From: Cyathus striatus
Lineage: Eukaryota > Basidiomycota > Agaricomycetes > Agaricales > Nidulariaceae
Assembly: GCA_025738555.1 (NCBI GenBank)
Contig: JAOVFP010000011.1
Coordinates: 2,232,001 to 2,296,000 of the forward strand
DNA length: 64,000 bases
Direction: 5' to 3'
Part shown: in pieces, positions 47,009 through 58,190 of the stretch
Numbering within the stretch: the first letter of the stretch is position 1
Layout of the letters: every line of letters starts with the position of its first letter
Position numbers and translations under genes: made by a program
Notes under the pieces: model-generated
Databases searched by the model: none
What the model was told of the DNA's origin: nothing
The model's input: the letters and a program-made list of their open reading frames with translations, nothing else

Positions 47009-49544
47009 TTATTCCTGTATTTCGCCAATTGCCCGCATAGTTTTACGTTCCTCGCGCATCGGCTCCTGGTTATAAATCCAGTTCACTACAACACCAATAA
47101 TCCATGGCTTTAACCAAAAGGCAGTTGAAGCTGATGCTATACACAGTTTTAAGATTTCAAATGGAAGTGGCATTGTTATGAGGAGATGCGAAAATAATAT
47201 AGTTAGTGGTGTCAGGAATATCACCAAGTATCCTATAGCAAGTATATTTGCTATTATCTGGATGGCTTTCCTGGGGAACAAAGCAAACAGACAGAGTGCT
47301 GTTCCATAAGGGGTAAGGTATATGATGACCAGTGTGGCTGTGGGCCAGCGGTAGATGAAAGGGAGAAATGTAGAAAGAATGTATTGGATGTATAGCACAC
47401 CAATGATGGATCCAATGACTAGGCACCAGATCAGTCCCATCATAATAAAGAGATATATGCAAATAAAAGTATTGCCATATAACCATATATAAACCACTGC
47501 AGTCCAAAATAGCGTGAAGAAAGTAAACTCCCATATTGTTTTGATCCCCTTTTTTTATGGTGCAAATAAAGAGGTGAAGGGGAGATATGGGATTAGGCGG
47601 AGAATCACACCAACAGAACCATGGTGTGGGGTGCAAAGTTCTACCTCTACCACATTCCCTCCAGGAGTCCCGTAGTGGTGGCTTCTGTATGACCTGATAA
47701 AATCCTATACAGAACGACTGTATGTCGTTAGGATTAAGCAGGATTGGGCAACACCAACCCAAGTTTAGCTTAATAATTTCTATCCAGAACCACAGTACAG
47801 CGCCAAGAAATTCTACTGAAATTATCTGTCGTATGGTGCAAACGATGAAGTGAGGCGGAGACATGTTTTTAAGCAGATTCTCCATTGTGAACTGTTTAAA
47901 TATGTCTTCATCTTCGTCTTTGACTTTGACTTCATTTTTGTCTTCCAATACAAAAATAGGAAATTCAGGTCCAGGGAGCGTCGGGTATAGAGAAGTTATT
48001 CCCCTGATTAAATTTATACTGAGATATTTTGAATATATGTGGGGCAAATTGACGAAATATGTCCGAGATCTTGTGGCATCTGTCAAAAATTCTTTGAAAG
48101 ATGCATGGAGGATTTGGACACCAGTTTTGTTAATTACTGATGCGTCGGAATGAATCATGGCAATATCTGGTATTTGCAAAAGGGATTGCAAGGGTCTAAG
48201 TGCGGTAATACTGTTGCCGTCTTGGAAGGAACACATCTGATCAAGTTTAGAAAGTGAAATTCCTCCACCTGTCGCCAATATAAATCCGAGGAGATGAAAA
48301 AGAGTATGCGGATTCGAGCCACTGTTCTCCAGGATATTGAAGTAAAGGGCATCAAGATTTTGAAATGGGACATCATTCAGCTGCCGACTTGGATTTCGTC
48401 TTTCGTCTCCCACATACTGCACTACAGTTGATGCAAATATGAATTGCCCAGATGACCAATCGACGAGCTTTGAAATGATTTGATCATCATACTGAAAAGT
48501 GGGCATGTTCATACGGATTTGCAATAATTCCTTTGCTAGATATTTTTGGATATCGCAGTCCGTTTCAAATGTTCTTTGAAGATTAATGTGTTCGAGATGA
48601 TCAGCAACGGAGATTTTTTGCATTAACTCTCCAATCTTCTGTTCTGAACGACTCGTGATAAAGAACCTGATTCTGTGAGCAGTAGAGGTGGTGACCATGT
48701 AGGAGGAAACAAGTTCAAGGAACTCTGTTTGTACTCGTTTGTTTCTACATTCATCGAGCGCGTCGATGAGGATAATTATTGGCTCACATCTGGGATGTAA
48801 ATTGTGTATAGGATACAAAATGAGTTCGTTAAATTGTCTTCACATTACTGCATCCAAGATAGACGGATCGCGCCAAATAGTTGACAGGAGGCGCTCTTCT
48901 ATGTCAGGAATATTCCTTGCTAGTTGGTAGGCAAGCGTGAGAACAAGAGGAATACGTTCTTTCGTCCTATCTGGGCGTCGAAACAGACTCTGCTTCCCAA
49001 AATATTCGAATAATGTGTCGCATAGAATGCGAGATTGTAATGTCTATTTTGAGGGGACAGATTGCGAATCGACATGAGGCGAGAAAAAGAACGTGGTTAT
49101 TGCTCTATTCTGCCCTGCCCATTCTTCTGCCATTGTTTGTGTGATTGTGGTTTTCCCTGTTCCAACGGGCCCTGAGAGCCAAAGTACCGGCGGTCCCTCA
49201 ACATCATTGCTCCAGTTGCGAATCGTAGTTAAACTCGTTTGAGCAGTTCCTTCGAGACATGTTGATATCTGACCACGTTCTTCCGAGTCAAAAATTGCGG
49301 CGGGATTACAGTGCTTGTATAACTCAGATACTACAGTAAAAGAAAAATATACATCAGTTGATCGTAAGAATTTGAAGCAGACATGCTGTATAGTATCCTT
49401 ACATCCTTCACTTGTGGGGACAGCCCCGTCCAGAAATACGCCATTGTTTATTTCGAAATGATGTGCACCGGAAAAAGAACCGCCCTCTTGAGGACGAGTT
49501 TTAGAAAACGGTGATTGATGGTTCGGAGGCAATATTGGGTGCAT
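47009..49544 (-). pseudogene. NACHT-domain NLR-like protein with multi-span C-terminus
   Basis: Start ATG at 49,544. Exon 1 (to 49,403) has the mushroom NLR signature GAHHFEINNGVF. A 72-nt intron (49,402-49,331) leads into LYKHCNPAAIFDSEERG, Walker A GPVGTGKTT and FFFS. A second intron (about 49,073-48,990) would remove a TAG at 49,046-49,044. Then follow LVLTLAYQLARNIP, Walker B IIILIDALDEC, RFFITSRSE and helical NACHT-associated sequence. From about 47,850 the protein turns hydrophobic, and after a one-base shift in a T7 run (47,550-47,556) continues with about four membrane spans to 47,009. A TGA at 48,842-48,840 stands where an arginine is expected. Fungal NLRs act in self/non-self recognition. 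This copy is probably dead unless the defects are assembly errors. Confidence 0.8.
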
Positions 49545-51335
49545 TCAAGATTCTAAGAATAGGTGACAGAATGTAAAGTAGTAAGCTGCGAGGATAGATC
49601 CCGACAGAAACAAGAACGAGAGAGTTGTGAATGACACGTGTGGCTCGTTGGCGTGTCGAGCTTTGAAGCCCAGTCAAAAGTCGGTCTAGCGATATTGAGC
49701 CACATCAAACGAGATATAGCTGTTAGATTTCTGTCTAGTGAAAGCTAGCAACATCTAGAAACACATTGCCAAGTGACTTACAAGCGACAATTCAAGGTCT
49801 TGGCAACTTTAAACAGTCAAACTTGCGAGATACTCTTCCCACTTTTTCTGGGCACGATCTAAGCATATCGAGGGATGTCTAGGATAAACAATATGGTGTG
49901 AAAACTGTCATGTAAGGCTCTTGTTTCCCTCTCCATTAGTATAAACTGCCATTTGCATGCAGCATGCGACAGATTCTTCCTTTCCTTCCCACTAACTTTT
50001 GCACTTCACACATTATGCTAGCTGCCAAACTTTCCAATGCTCCCCTCTTCCAAGTTCAAACTCCTTCCTGCTCCCTCCCTTTTCTCAGACTCTTTCTCTA
50101 AAGAGGGAGAATATCATGCTCAGGCCAAGAAAGAGTGTCTATACCAGCAGAACCAGCCTACATCACGATGACAGGCTTGTATATTTTGTAAGGTATGTGG
50201 TACAGTTGCAATTCTGCCTTATATATCAACCTTATGGGTTTTTTTCTTGTGTATCGTAATGTTGTACTCACCTCAACAGAACAGCGAAGGTCATCACATC
50301 GACACACAACATAACACATCCACATTGCCCTTGCTGCTGCACTTCACCATTCAGCCCAAATTCAGCCCTCCACTCTTGCATTTCTTCATGTACAATGGTC
50401 TATTGGAAGGGTTCGGCTCTGGTTGCTAGTAGTGGTTGTGAAGTCAAGTTTGAGGAGTGGTTTTGCACATGTGTATGCAAGGTATGCTATAATGACTTTT
50501 TTATTGTTAATACATTCACTCATGTTTCATGCACAGCACATAGCACAAGTGGTTGAGAAGTGGTTCATAAAGTAGATAGTGTTGTAATTGCTTAGATACC
50601 AATAGATGTCCCTAGAAATATTTCCAATATACAAATTTTAACATAAATATGTTCATTAGATGTGCCTAAATGACCTAAGATGCAGCTAGAATTTGGTTAC
50701 AATATGAATAGATGTCACTATACCCAGCCAGAAAACAACAGCTAGGTGAATTGGACTTTCCTTGGTGCTAGACTACCCTCAACATACTTAGATCTCACTA
50801 GAGAAAAATCTATGTATTCTATATTTTCTGGTGAGATCTAGTGATATATAGTCTTCAGATCCCAATGGATATGGCTCGATCTCCCTTGACTGACTTTTGA
50901 CTGGGTTTGAAGTTTGAGTCTGACTTTAAATTTCTAATCATGTATCCTGTCATGGTGTCAGTCAGCTGCAGGACCGGGATCGTGGACCTACCTCAGATTC
51001 TGGCAATCTCAGGACCCATACAAACAATTTAATAGTTACTTATGCTCACTACATGGATATATACAGATATGTGCTCAAGTATCAGTAGCATTAATTTGAG
51101 TAGTGAGGAGCGCTGCATAAATAGTTTACTGTAAACTTACAGGTAAAGTACTGCTGTGCATGCTACAGAAAGCAGGCAATAACCTCCACCTCCATAGTAT
51201 TATGGTGTTAATTATTACACTCAACATTTGCAGTCAGCCAAGTCAGCCACAGTGGGATAATGATGCTCAGGGCAATGTAATTCAACATAATGTGGTAAAG
51301 ACTAGTAGGGGCTTAACATGTTACTGGTAAATAAT
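49545..51335. other. Upstream region of NACHT gene and unremarkable spacer
   Basis: 49,545-49,980 keeps CpG and probably contains the NACHT promoter; pyrimidine-rich stretches follow to 50,110. 50,250-51,335 is CpG-poor with a few AGATCTCACTAGA/TCTAGTGAGATCT-type partial dyads near 50,790-50,850. No gene recognised. Confidence 0.3.
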
Positions 51336-51949
51336 GGATGACTTCCCATAAGGATATAGCAGCATTTAGCGAGCTAAACTTTATTTAGAACTCCGATGCC
51401 AAGCTCCGGATCATGGTCTTGTCATGTCTAGCTACCAGCTTAGGTCTGCTAGATATTGAAATATAGCGAGGCCTCCTGACCCCTCTCTATTTCGCCGGAG
51501 CTTTGCTAAACCACTTTATTTTTTACCTATTACCATTTTAGGGTGATTTATCAGCCTTTCCCCCATGGCATCAGATCTGTTTGTTGTTGTACCATGATTC
51601 CTCATTCAGCAATGAATACCCCACTACTAATCAGTAATTTTCATAGTTCAAGACATACAATACAATGCATTTATGCTAAGTGTGATCTAGAATTGACAAT
51701 TGTAAGCCACCATTTTAGCAAGTAGTAATAGAATGTATGGAATTATGAAAATCATGGTAAAAACTATTGAGAAAATCAATGAAGTAGCACAAAATGGAAT
51801 AATTACTTAGTTGACTGCTAAATATCATACATGGCTGAGCATGGCAATGTTACGGAATAGCCAAGAAATAGACAAATCATGTGATCAATCAGACCTTAAA
51901 ATTATAGCTCGCTAAATTCTCTCTAAATCCTTATGGGAAGTCATCCAAT
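51333..51949. mobile_element. 611-bp MITE with ~40-bp TIRs and 3-bp AAT duplication
   Basis: Element 51,336-51,946. Ends are GGATGACTTCCCATAAGGAT on the left and the same 20 bases on the reverse complement of the right, followed by a similar AATTTAGCGAGCTA region. AAT flanks both ends. No coding. A 3-bp duplication occurs in PIF/Harbinger and CACTA-type elements; the family is unassigned. Confidence 0.65.
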
Positions 51950-52960
51950 ATCAGAGGTCTTTACACTCCCCCCTAAATTCCTTCCAGAGTCCAGACAGAA
52001 TCCACAGACTCCCCGGAAAGTCTGAGGAATTTCCACGGAATTTCCAGCCATTCCATGAACTCCATCTGGACTCCAGGTGGACTGGTTTTGGCAGAGACAC
52101 CTGCCAAATTTCAGTTGACACACAGGCATCACAATGTTCACTTAGTATCACACTTGTCAATTTCACATAGTGTCACAGTATCATTTTACATAATGACACT
52201 CCTTTCACATGGTGTCACACTTTTCGCTTAGTGTCACACTTTGTGACACACAGGCATCACAATGTTGCATAGTGTTGCAGTATCATAATATTATGTGTCT
52301 CACAGTTTTGCAGTCATCACAGCTACTTTTCACACAGTGTCACACTTGTCACATTTGTCACACTTTTTGTAGTATCACAGTATAACAGTTGTCACAGTCA
52401 CTTGTTGCATAATGTCACAGTGTCACACAGTATCACAGATTTTGATAGCTGTGACACTATGTGACAAATGTGATAATGAAGATGATCCTGATGACTATGA
52501 CAGTGTGAATGTGAAATTTGCATCATTATGACCATGTGTGATACTGTGACACTATGCAATGGTAACTGTGACAACTCCAATACTATGACACTGCAAAAAG
52601 TGACAAGTGTAATACTATGTGAAACATAACTGTGATGACTGCAATACTGTGAGACACATAATATTGTGATACTGTAATACTATGTGACTCTATGGGAAAA
52701 CAAAGTTATATTTCATTTCCAACAATTGGAAAATTTCTCATTCCACCCAGATTCCACCTGGAAAAAATGTTCTTTAACATGGACTCAATGTGGACTTTGT
52801 CTGCAAATTATCATGTCCATCTGGACTCCATCTGGAAAATCTGTGTTCCATTTGGATTCCATCTGGAAAATCTGGTTTTCACATGGAGTCCACCCAGAAA
52901 TTCTGGACATTTTCTTGTCCATCTGGAAATTGGGGGGGAGGGTAAAGTACTGCAATATCA
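51946..52960. mobile_element. 999-bp non-autonomous hAT-like foldback with 8-bp duplication
   Basis: Element 51,954-52,952 is flanked by exact CAATATCA at 51,946-51,953 and 52,953-52,960. Ends are GAGGTCTTTACACTCCCCCC and, reversed, CAGTACTTTACCCTCCCCCC. Next comes an inverted block of CCATCTGGA/TCCATCTGGAAAATCTG words, and the core 52,140-52,680 is an inverted array of TGTCACA/TGTGACA words. An 8-bp duplication fits hAT insertion. It landed exactly at the end of the MITE at 51,336-51,946. Confidence 0.75.
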
Positions 52961-53403
52961 TTCCAACTGGCAGTTTCTACTATGTGTTGAAACTTTTTTT
53001 AGATTGTCTTGTCTCAGACTACACTAGGTGTACTATTTCCTATCTCAATCTCTCCAGAATCAGTCTGGAAATAGCTTTTTCGGGCCCTGTGGCTTTCATG
53101 TGAGGCCATGTCCTACATTGTCTGATCGCTACAAAACTTGGTTCAACTGATGATATATTGATAGTTAAGTTTAAAAAATTGTAAACATTACATGGAAAGC
53201 CGATACATATGTGATGTTCACCAATGAGAGTGAAGCGCATTCTTCTTTCCTCATCTTCCTTTATTTCTGTGTCCCTGTCCAAAGTTTGGTTATTGTACTT
53301 GGATACCTGTTTATCCAGCAGGAAGGGGTACAGAAGTTATAAATTTCCCCACTTATATTCTTCAGGAACACCAAAGAGAGAAATTTTTTTGAAGAAGACG
53401 TCG

Positions 53404-53490
53404 CCATGTGCACCAAGAGGGAATCAAACCCCTACTTGCATTCTGTACAGAGAATTCAAGCATGATATCTGTCTTACCAACGGCATGCTA
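53404..53490 (-). repeat. tRNA-derived (SINE-like) head, copy 5
   Basis: Minus strand ATGCCGTTGGTAAGACAGAT then GGGGTTTGATTCCC: A-box and B-box in the spacing of the other copies. The two acceptor halves do not pair, so it is not a tRNA gene. Confidence 0.5.
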
Positions 53491-53615
53491 ATTATATTTG
53501 AACGAGTATGTTCTTGATGGAATAGTAAAGTTGAATTACTGCAGCATTGTATCAAAACCCTTGTATGATTTGTGTAAATTGAAAGGAAACAGCACAAACT
53601 TAAACCAATGGTATT

Positions 53616-53870
53616 TGTCACGAAAACCTAGTTTGCCACTCAATGCATTACAGTGCATGTTAATGCCTTAAGGCATTTCCTGCCCCCCAAGAGAAAGAAA
53701 TCTTAGACGGCATTGGAGACTTGCGGAGAGCCCCATAACGCACTTTAACAAGTGTGATAACTTGTAAAGTCTAGTACTGAGTCTTACAATGAAGTCAATG
53801 TCATTCGATGACTTTTAGGCTTGTACAAGAGACTTTCTATGTGCTAGGATGAAAGAAAATAAGAGAAAGA
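53616..53870. repeat. End of a TGTCAC-type element, related to 62,674
   Basis: TGTCACGAAAACC, then CTAGTTTGCCA and AATGCCTTAAGGCA matches the left end of the element at 62,674 (TGTCACAAAAG, GAGTTTGCCATACAG, AATGCCTTAAGGCA). Further similarity (GAGAGCCCCATAACG versus GAGAGCCTTAGAACG) extends about 200 bp. The opposite end was not found, so this is a partial copy. Confidence 0.5.
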
Positions 53871-53874
53871 AAAA
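53870..53874 (-). terminator. Pol III terminator of tRNA-Gly
   Basis: A run of five T on the minus strand 10 nt after the tRNA 3' end, the usual RNA polymerase III stop. Confidence 0.6.
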
Positions 53875-53883
53875 CCAGAGAAC

Positions 53884-53993
53884 TACGCCGAAGGGGAGTC
53901 GAACCCCTGCCGCTTGCTAATACAAGAAACACCATAACAAATCGCATTACTACCTGTGGAAGGCAAGCATGACAACTGCTTCACCATCGGCGT
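53884..53993 (-). tRNA. tRNA-Gly(UCC) with 38-nt intron
   Basis: All parts fold: acceptor ACGCCGA/TCGGCGT with discriminator A, D stem GTGA/TCAT (one G-U), anticodon stem CTTGC/GCAAG, and T arm AGGGG-TTCGACT-CCCCT. The loop is C-T-T-C-C-A-A, giving anticodon UCC after the usual U33. The intron (53,956-53,919) sits one base 3' of the anticodon, the canonical place. B-box GGTTCGACTCC is intact and a T5 stop follows. A1-U72 instead of G1-C72 is unusual for tRNA-Gly, so function is likely but not certain. Confidence 0.75.
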
Positions 53994-53999
53994 GTTTTA

Positions 54000-55150
54000 A
54001 ATGTTTCCACTATGCACCGTAAGCTGATAGGAACGTGAGAAGACATGTCTCGCGAGATCACTAGATCTGACTAGCACTGGCACACCCGCAGCACCCTCCG
54101 AACTGCCCACAGTTGGCCCACAGCACACATATTCAAGCTCAACGACAACTCGACGGCATGCAGTAATCCCACCTAAACTCTTGAAGTTCCTCCTCCTCCT
54201 TCTTCTTCGCTCAAGTGACCGCCCTCGCCTCTCCATCGCCACATCTACCGCTGAAACGTACTGCATACCCCACCAACCTATCATAGGAATATATGGGTTA
54301 CGTTCTCCCTCCCACCGATTTAGTGGACAAAGAATCCATGGGTTGTTCGTGCGCTGCTGCGAGTATGGAGTAGGACAAGTTCGACTGTATATGTTTCCAT
54401 TTCCACCACCGTCCTGTATACACAATCCTCAAAATACCATCAACGCCTCGAACAGCTTGCATCAAGCTCTTCCCTGAATCTCTCGTGCCGCCAGAGTCCA
54501 TGATTAACATCCGACATAATCGTTTCGGCTACCCTTGATTCATATATAGGTTAACTCATTTTCCTGGCGCTCATGAGCGGTAGGCTACGTACTTCAAGTT
54601 AGTTCCAGTGACATTCTAATATATAATCATTATCTAAAAACTTATACTTTTACATTCATTATATTTCGCACAATCCATGCTTCACATATTTCAGTCCACT
54701 TGCACACGCTAGAGTACTTACTTTGTACATCAAAATCATCGCTAATCTTGCAATTTATTGAATTTATTAGGCAAAAACTCAGTTCGCCATGGTTACGCAT
54801 AACGAAGTACATGAAACAATGTTATGAAGAAGTTATCGCATCATAATATCATGTCTTGATCTTTAAATTGTTTTGACCGCTGCTTCTAACCAGGGTAAGA
54901 CAGCTCGCATAGCACTGTCGCGTCAAAAATAGGGTGGCTGTTCCCCATATCAGTATGCTGTTCTATTTACCCAGTTCTAGTAGGTGTATTATTGTCATAT
55001 TCTCATAATTCTTACTAGGTTGCCATAGTGTGCCCATCTAGTACCATGCCAACGAACCATCACTGACAAGTGTACACACAGTCTTGCTCAGCCTTCCCAA
55101 TTACCTCCTTTATAAAAGCCACTGTATTTTTGAATAATTCGATTCGAAAG
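54000..55150. other. CpG-containing flank shared with other loci, no gene
   Basis: 54,030-54,260 resembles the flank of the tRNA relic (14,550-14,690: GAGAAGACA, GCACAGCAC) and part of 57,560-57,840 (CGCCACA, CTACCGC, GAAAC). So a tRNA-Gly with its upstream flank seems to have been duplicated. The rest to 55,150 shows nothing I can name. Confidence 0.35.
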
Positions 55151-55163
55151 ACGTCTTGCCGTT

Positions 55164-56023
55164 ATGTCTCATCTCTCCTGTCATAAGACGCTCCTTCAAA
55201 TAAACTGTAATGCTGTTCTCGGTTCAATCATTGTACAGGCATTTTTAAGTGGTTTATCACTCTGAGTAATTTAATCACCGTCTCCAGTTACACCGTTCTT
55301 ACTTCTTAATGTTGTACCATTGTTGTATCGTACAATCGGATATGCTAGGCCTGGAGATGCTACTTTCTGTGGCTTAAAAAGAAATGGCTTTTGGCATTAT
55401 TCGCAATTCCCCTCTTAGGAGAAGTTGGTAAGTCATTGGACGTATTATGAGGCAACTAGTGTTGATACTGCTGTACCACTAGTCTTGATTCCAGTGCAAC
55501 TTGTGCTTACTTGTCATGACGGAAACTCCTCATTTGCACAGGCTGCAATGTGTTTCTATTCCATATCATTGGGTATTACAGTTATTGCAACACTGATGAT
55601 TATTTATCGCATTGTAACTGTATCGAGAGAAGCAGTACCGGAAACCGCTAGAAAATATGGATTCATAATCAAAATTCTCGTTGAGTCGGGGATCATATAT
55701 TCCATTTCACTGCTCATCACAGTTATCGTTGAGTCACGTCTGAGTGCGAGCTCTTTAGCAATGGAAGCAAGGTTCTATACAGGTGCTATTCTAATTCCGG
55801 TTGCGGTGAGTGTGTTACATCGTTCATTCCAGTATTACCTACTTATGGTCAATCGGGTCTCACACAGGGAATTGCACCCACATTGATATCTGAGCGTGTT
55901 ATGGCCAGCCCGGAGCATGAAAAAGACAGATGTGCTCAGACGTCCTCCCTGAGGTTTAGACACTCAACTCTAGTAGATGGTACCCATCAAGAGATTAACA
56001 TTAATGCCAACCCTTCTGGCTGA
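55164..56023 (+). CDS. Fungal multi-span membrane protein, possibly 5'-shortened
   Basis: Supported exons: 55,349-55,427 (AWRCYFLWLKKKWLLALFAI), 55,483-55,805 (FYSISLGITVIATLMIIYRI, KILVESGIIYSISLLITVIV, GAILIPVA) and 55,868-56,023 (GIAPTLISERV ... NANPSG stop). Introns of 55 nt (GTAAGT...CACTAG) and 62 nt (GTGAGT...ACACAG) join in frame. A first exon from ATG 55,164 (LQINCNAVLGSIIVQAFLSG) is likely, but its junction to 55,349 is unclear and spans 2-3 seem missing. The GAILIPVAGIAPTLI ending is typical of a large family of seven-span proteins of unknown role in mushrooms. No stop within the supported exons. Confidence 0.6.
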
Positions 56024-56220
56024 GGAGGCTTATCTCGGGCTTGTGATGAATCGGAGTGTATAACTTCAAGATAATACAGAGAGCTCATAAGTTTAAAGTA
56101 GTACATAAGCTTTTTAGTATTAATTTAATTGAATGGGATATGTAATTTGCAAAACTCCTTGAAAACTCTCGCATAATTGCCTTCTCATTTTTCGTGCTTC
56201 GGCCGATTATCTGGAGGCTG

Positions 56221-57505
56221 ACCCTCAGTAAAAACGAAAAGTCATGCCGTGACATGCGTAGCGCATGCTCAGCTCATGCATGCCAATTACATGACCGGAG
56301 GCACTTTTTCGCGTCATGTAGGAATCATGTGAAAATCATTTGAATCGCATACCGACTGCATGTGGATGTCATGTCACTGTTATTTAATTTATTCCCTCTC
56401 ATCCAATAGGATGCCATTACAAATGATAGATATCTATTAATTATTTTTTACTCATCCATCCGACATTTAGTAGAATAATTTGAATTCAATTAGAACGACT
56501 ACCCATTATACATATGTTATATCTACATAAAAAGAGTGTATACTACTATTCAAGCTTTATTCACAGCAATAATAATGACAGTAAAAAGATATTCCCAACT
56601 CTTTAACAACGAAGAAGCCTCAAAAGTTGGTGCACCGATATGATGGTCGCCGTTCAGGATGTGTGTCTGGTAAACAGAACGCGGTTAAAGGGAGCTTCCA
56701 GTGATTTAGATGGTGCAGCATCGTAAGAGGATTGTAATATCTGTTGTCTCAATAGAAACCCCGGAAAGAATGAGGAGACTCACCGGGGATTTGCCACTTT
56801 CAACATCATCCAAGCGGCTGAGCCCATGTGCCCCAACGATTAAGATGACAATGCGGTATCATAGATGGATTGTAAACAGTAAGCACTTGCCCATAGTTTC
56901 AATAGAAAACCCGGAGAGAACGAGGGGAACTCACCAAATACTCGCTGTTTTCAACCAACCCGAGCCCATGCGCTGTTCCAACGCCATTCCAATGCTATTC
57001 CGCCCTTTCCCTTCACCAGATCATTGCAGTCTTGCATGAATAAAACCGCGAAACATTGTATGGTAGTTTTGAAGGAGGAGACGGTAGGAGAAAGACGCCA
57101 ACAGATATGGGGGAAAGAGGGAACCAGGTTGGAAGTAAGCGGGTGCGCACTTAAAGAAACTAATGACTCAAATAGCCATACATATATATGTAGGCGGAAA
57201 CCTTAGTGGATGCCAAGGGACTCGAAGGGACTTAGAAGAATTTTATGATCTTCGTATACTAGGGTCTATGTTTGTGTTTTTTCTGTTCTGAATATTCTTA
57301 CTATATCACCTACACATGGCTTGTACATGACTTGTACATGCGTTATAGATGTGCTACAGAATGAAAATACCACTGTAATCTCGGGTTGCATTAGTAATAT
57401 TCACACACTATGTCATAAATGCCTGGTGCATGACGAGAAGCACTTTTTGCATGATCTCGCATGACAAGCACATGTCTGGCATGAGTTTTCGTTTTTACTG
57501 AGGGT
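56221..57505. mobile_element. 1,285-bp TIR element with CATG-rich subterminal regions
   Basis: Left end ACCCTCAGTAAAAACGAAAA matches the reverse complement of the right end over at least 20 bases. Inside both ends are runs of CATG/GCATGA words and a shared GCACTTTTT. The middle holds a ~150-bp direct duplication (TTTCAATAGAAA near 56,745 and 56,896, each beside a CTCACC/GGTGAG splice-like motif). No transposase. Flanking GGAGGCTG and GCAGGCGC are only partly alike, so no target duplication is claimed. Confidence 0.6.
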
Positions 57506-57544
57506 GCAGGCGCGCGCTTAATCTGCGCGAGAAGTCGGGATCGG

Positions 57545-58110
57545 GCGGCCGCGTGACCGTGGGAAGACATGTCTTCCATACACTCATAGTGTCAGTGAAG
57601 GCAACGCGCTTTCTCCTTACCTTTTTCTTATCAACACACAACAAATCTCCAGTATCACAACTGCGCACGGCGTGTCTTTCCTTAGCACGTTAATATCTCC
57701 GGCCAGACCTTACGACGTACACCGAAACTAACGTCTAGCATGCAATGCACCCACATAAACTCTTCCTCCTCTTTCTCCTCTTCTCAACCGCCTTTACATG
57801 ATGAATTACATCTCGTCGCCACACTTCTACCGCCGAAACATAATCATCTCAGTCTCCAACTGGCACCGACCTCCAATACTTTTACAACTGACCTTGCTTG
57901 ACTCATCATGGCTTCCATTTGTCTGAGGAATCCGACGTGAGCATGTTAGTTCCGGAAACTCGTGCGCTGGGAGGACGAGGAATAGGGACATATCAGTGTG
58001 TTTCTTGTTATCTGAGAAATGAGTGGGCATCGATGAGCTATTTTTATCATTGTTATGATAGATATACATGTACACCCTCGTGTGCGTTTTAATAACAGTA
58101 TCGTCTCCGC
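57545..58110. repeat. Dispersed repeat block shared with 16.67-17.1 and 18.9-19.16 kb
   Basis: 57,550-57,740 matches 16,670-16,860 (GGCAACGCGCTTTCTCCTTA, CAACAAATCTCCAGTATCAC). 57,830-58,105 matches 16,985-17,095 and 18,905-19,150. The copy at 57.5 kb is the longest and most CpG-rich. No coding function recognised. Confidence 0.6.
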
Positions 58111-58190
58111 GATACAAATTTATTTCTAATATCTAATTAATGAGAGGTGGTTCTTAACGTAAAGGGTATAATATTATAAATACAGAATAA

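Noticed and set aside
47157..47560. C-terminal ~130 residues of the long open frame through 47,157
   Set aside because: Composition turns implausible after the T7 run, while the other frame gives regular membrane spans; the long frame is a shadow after a one-base shift.
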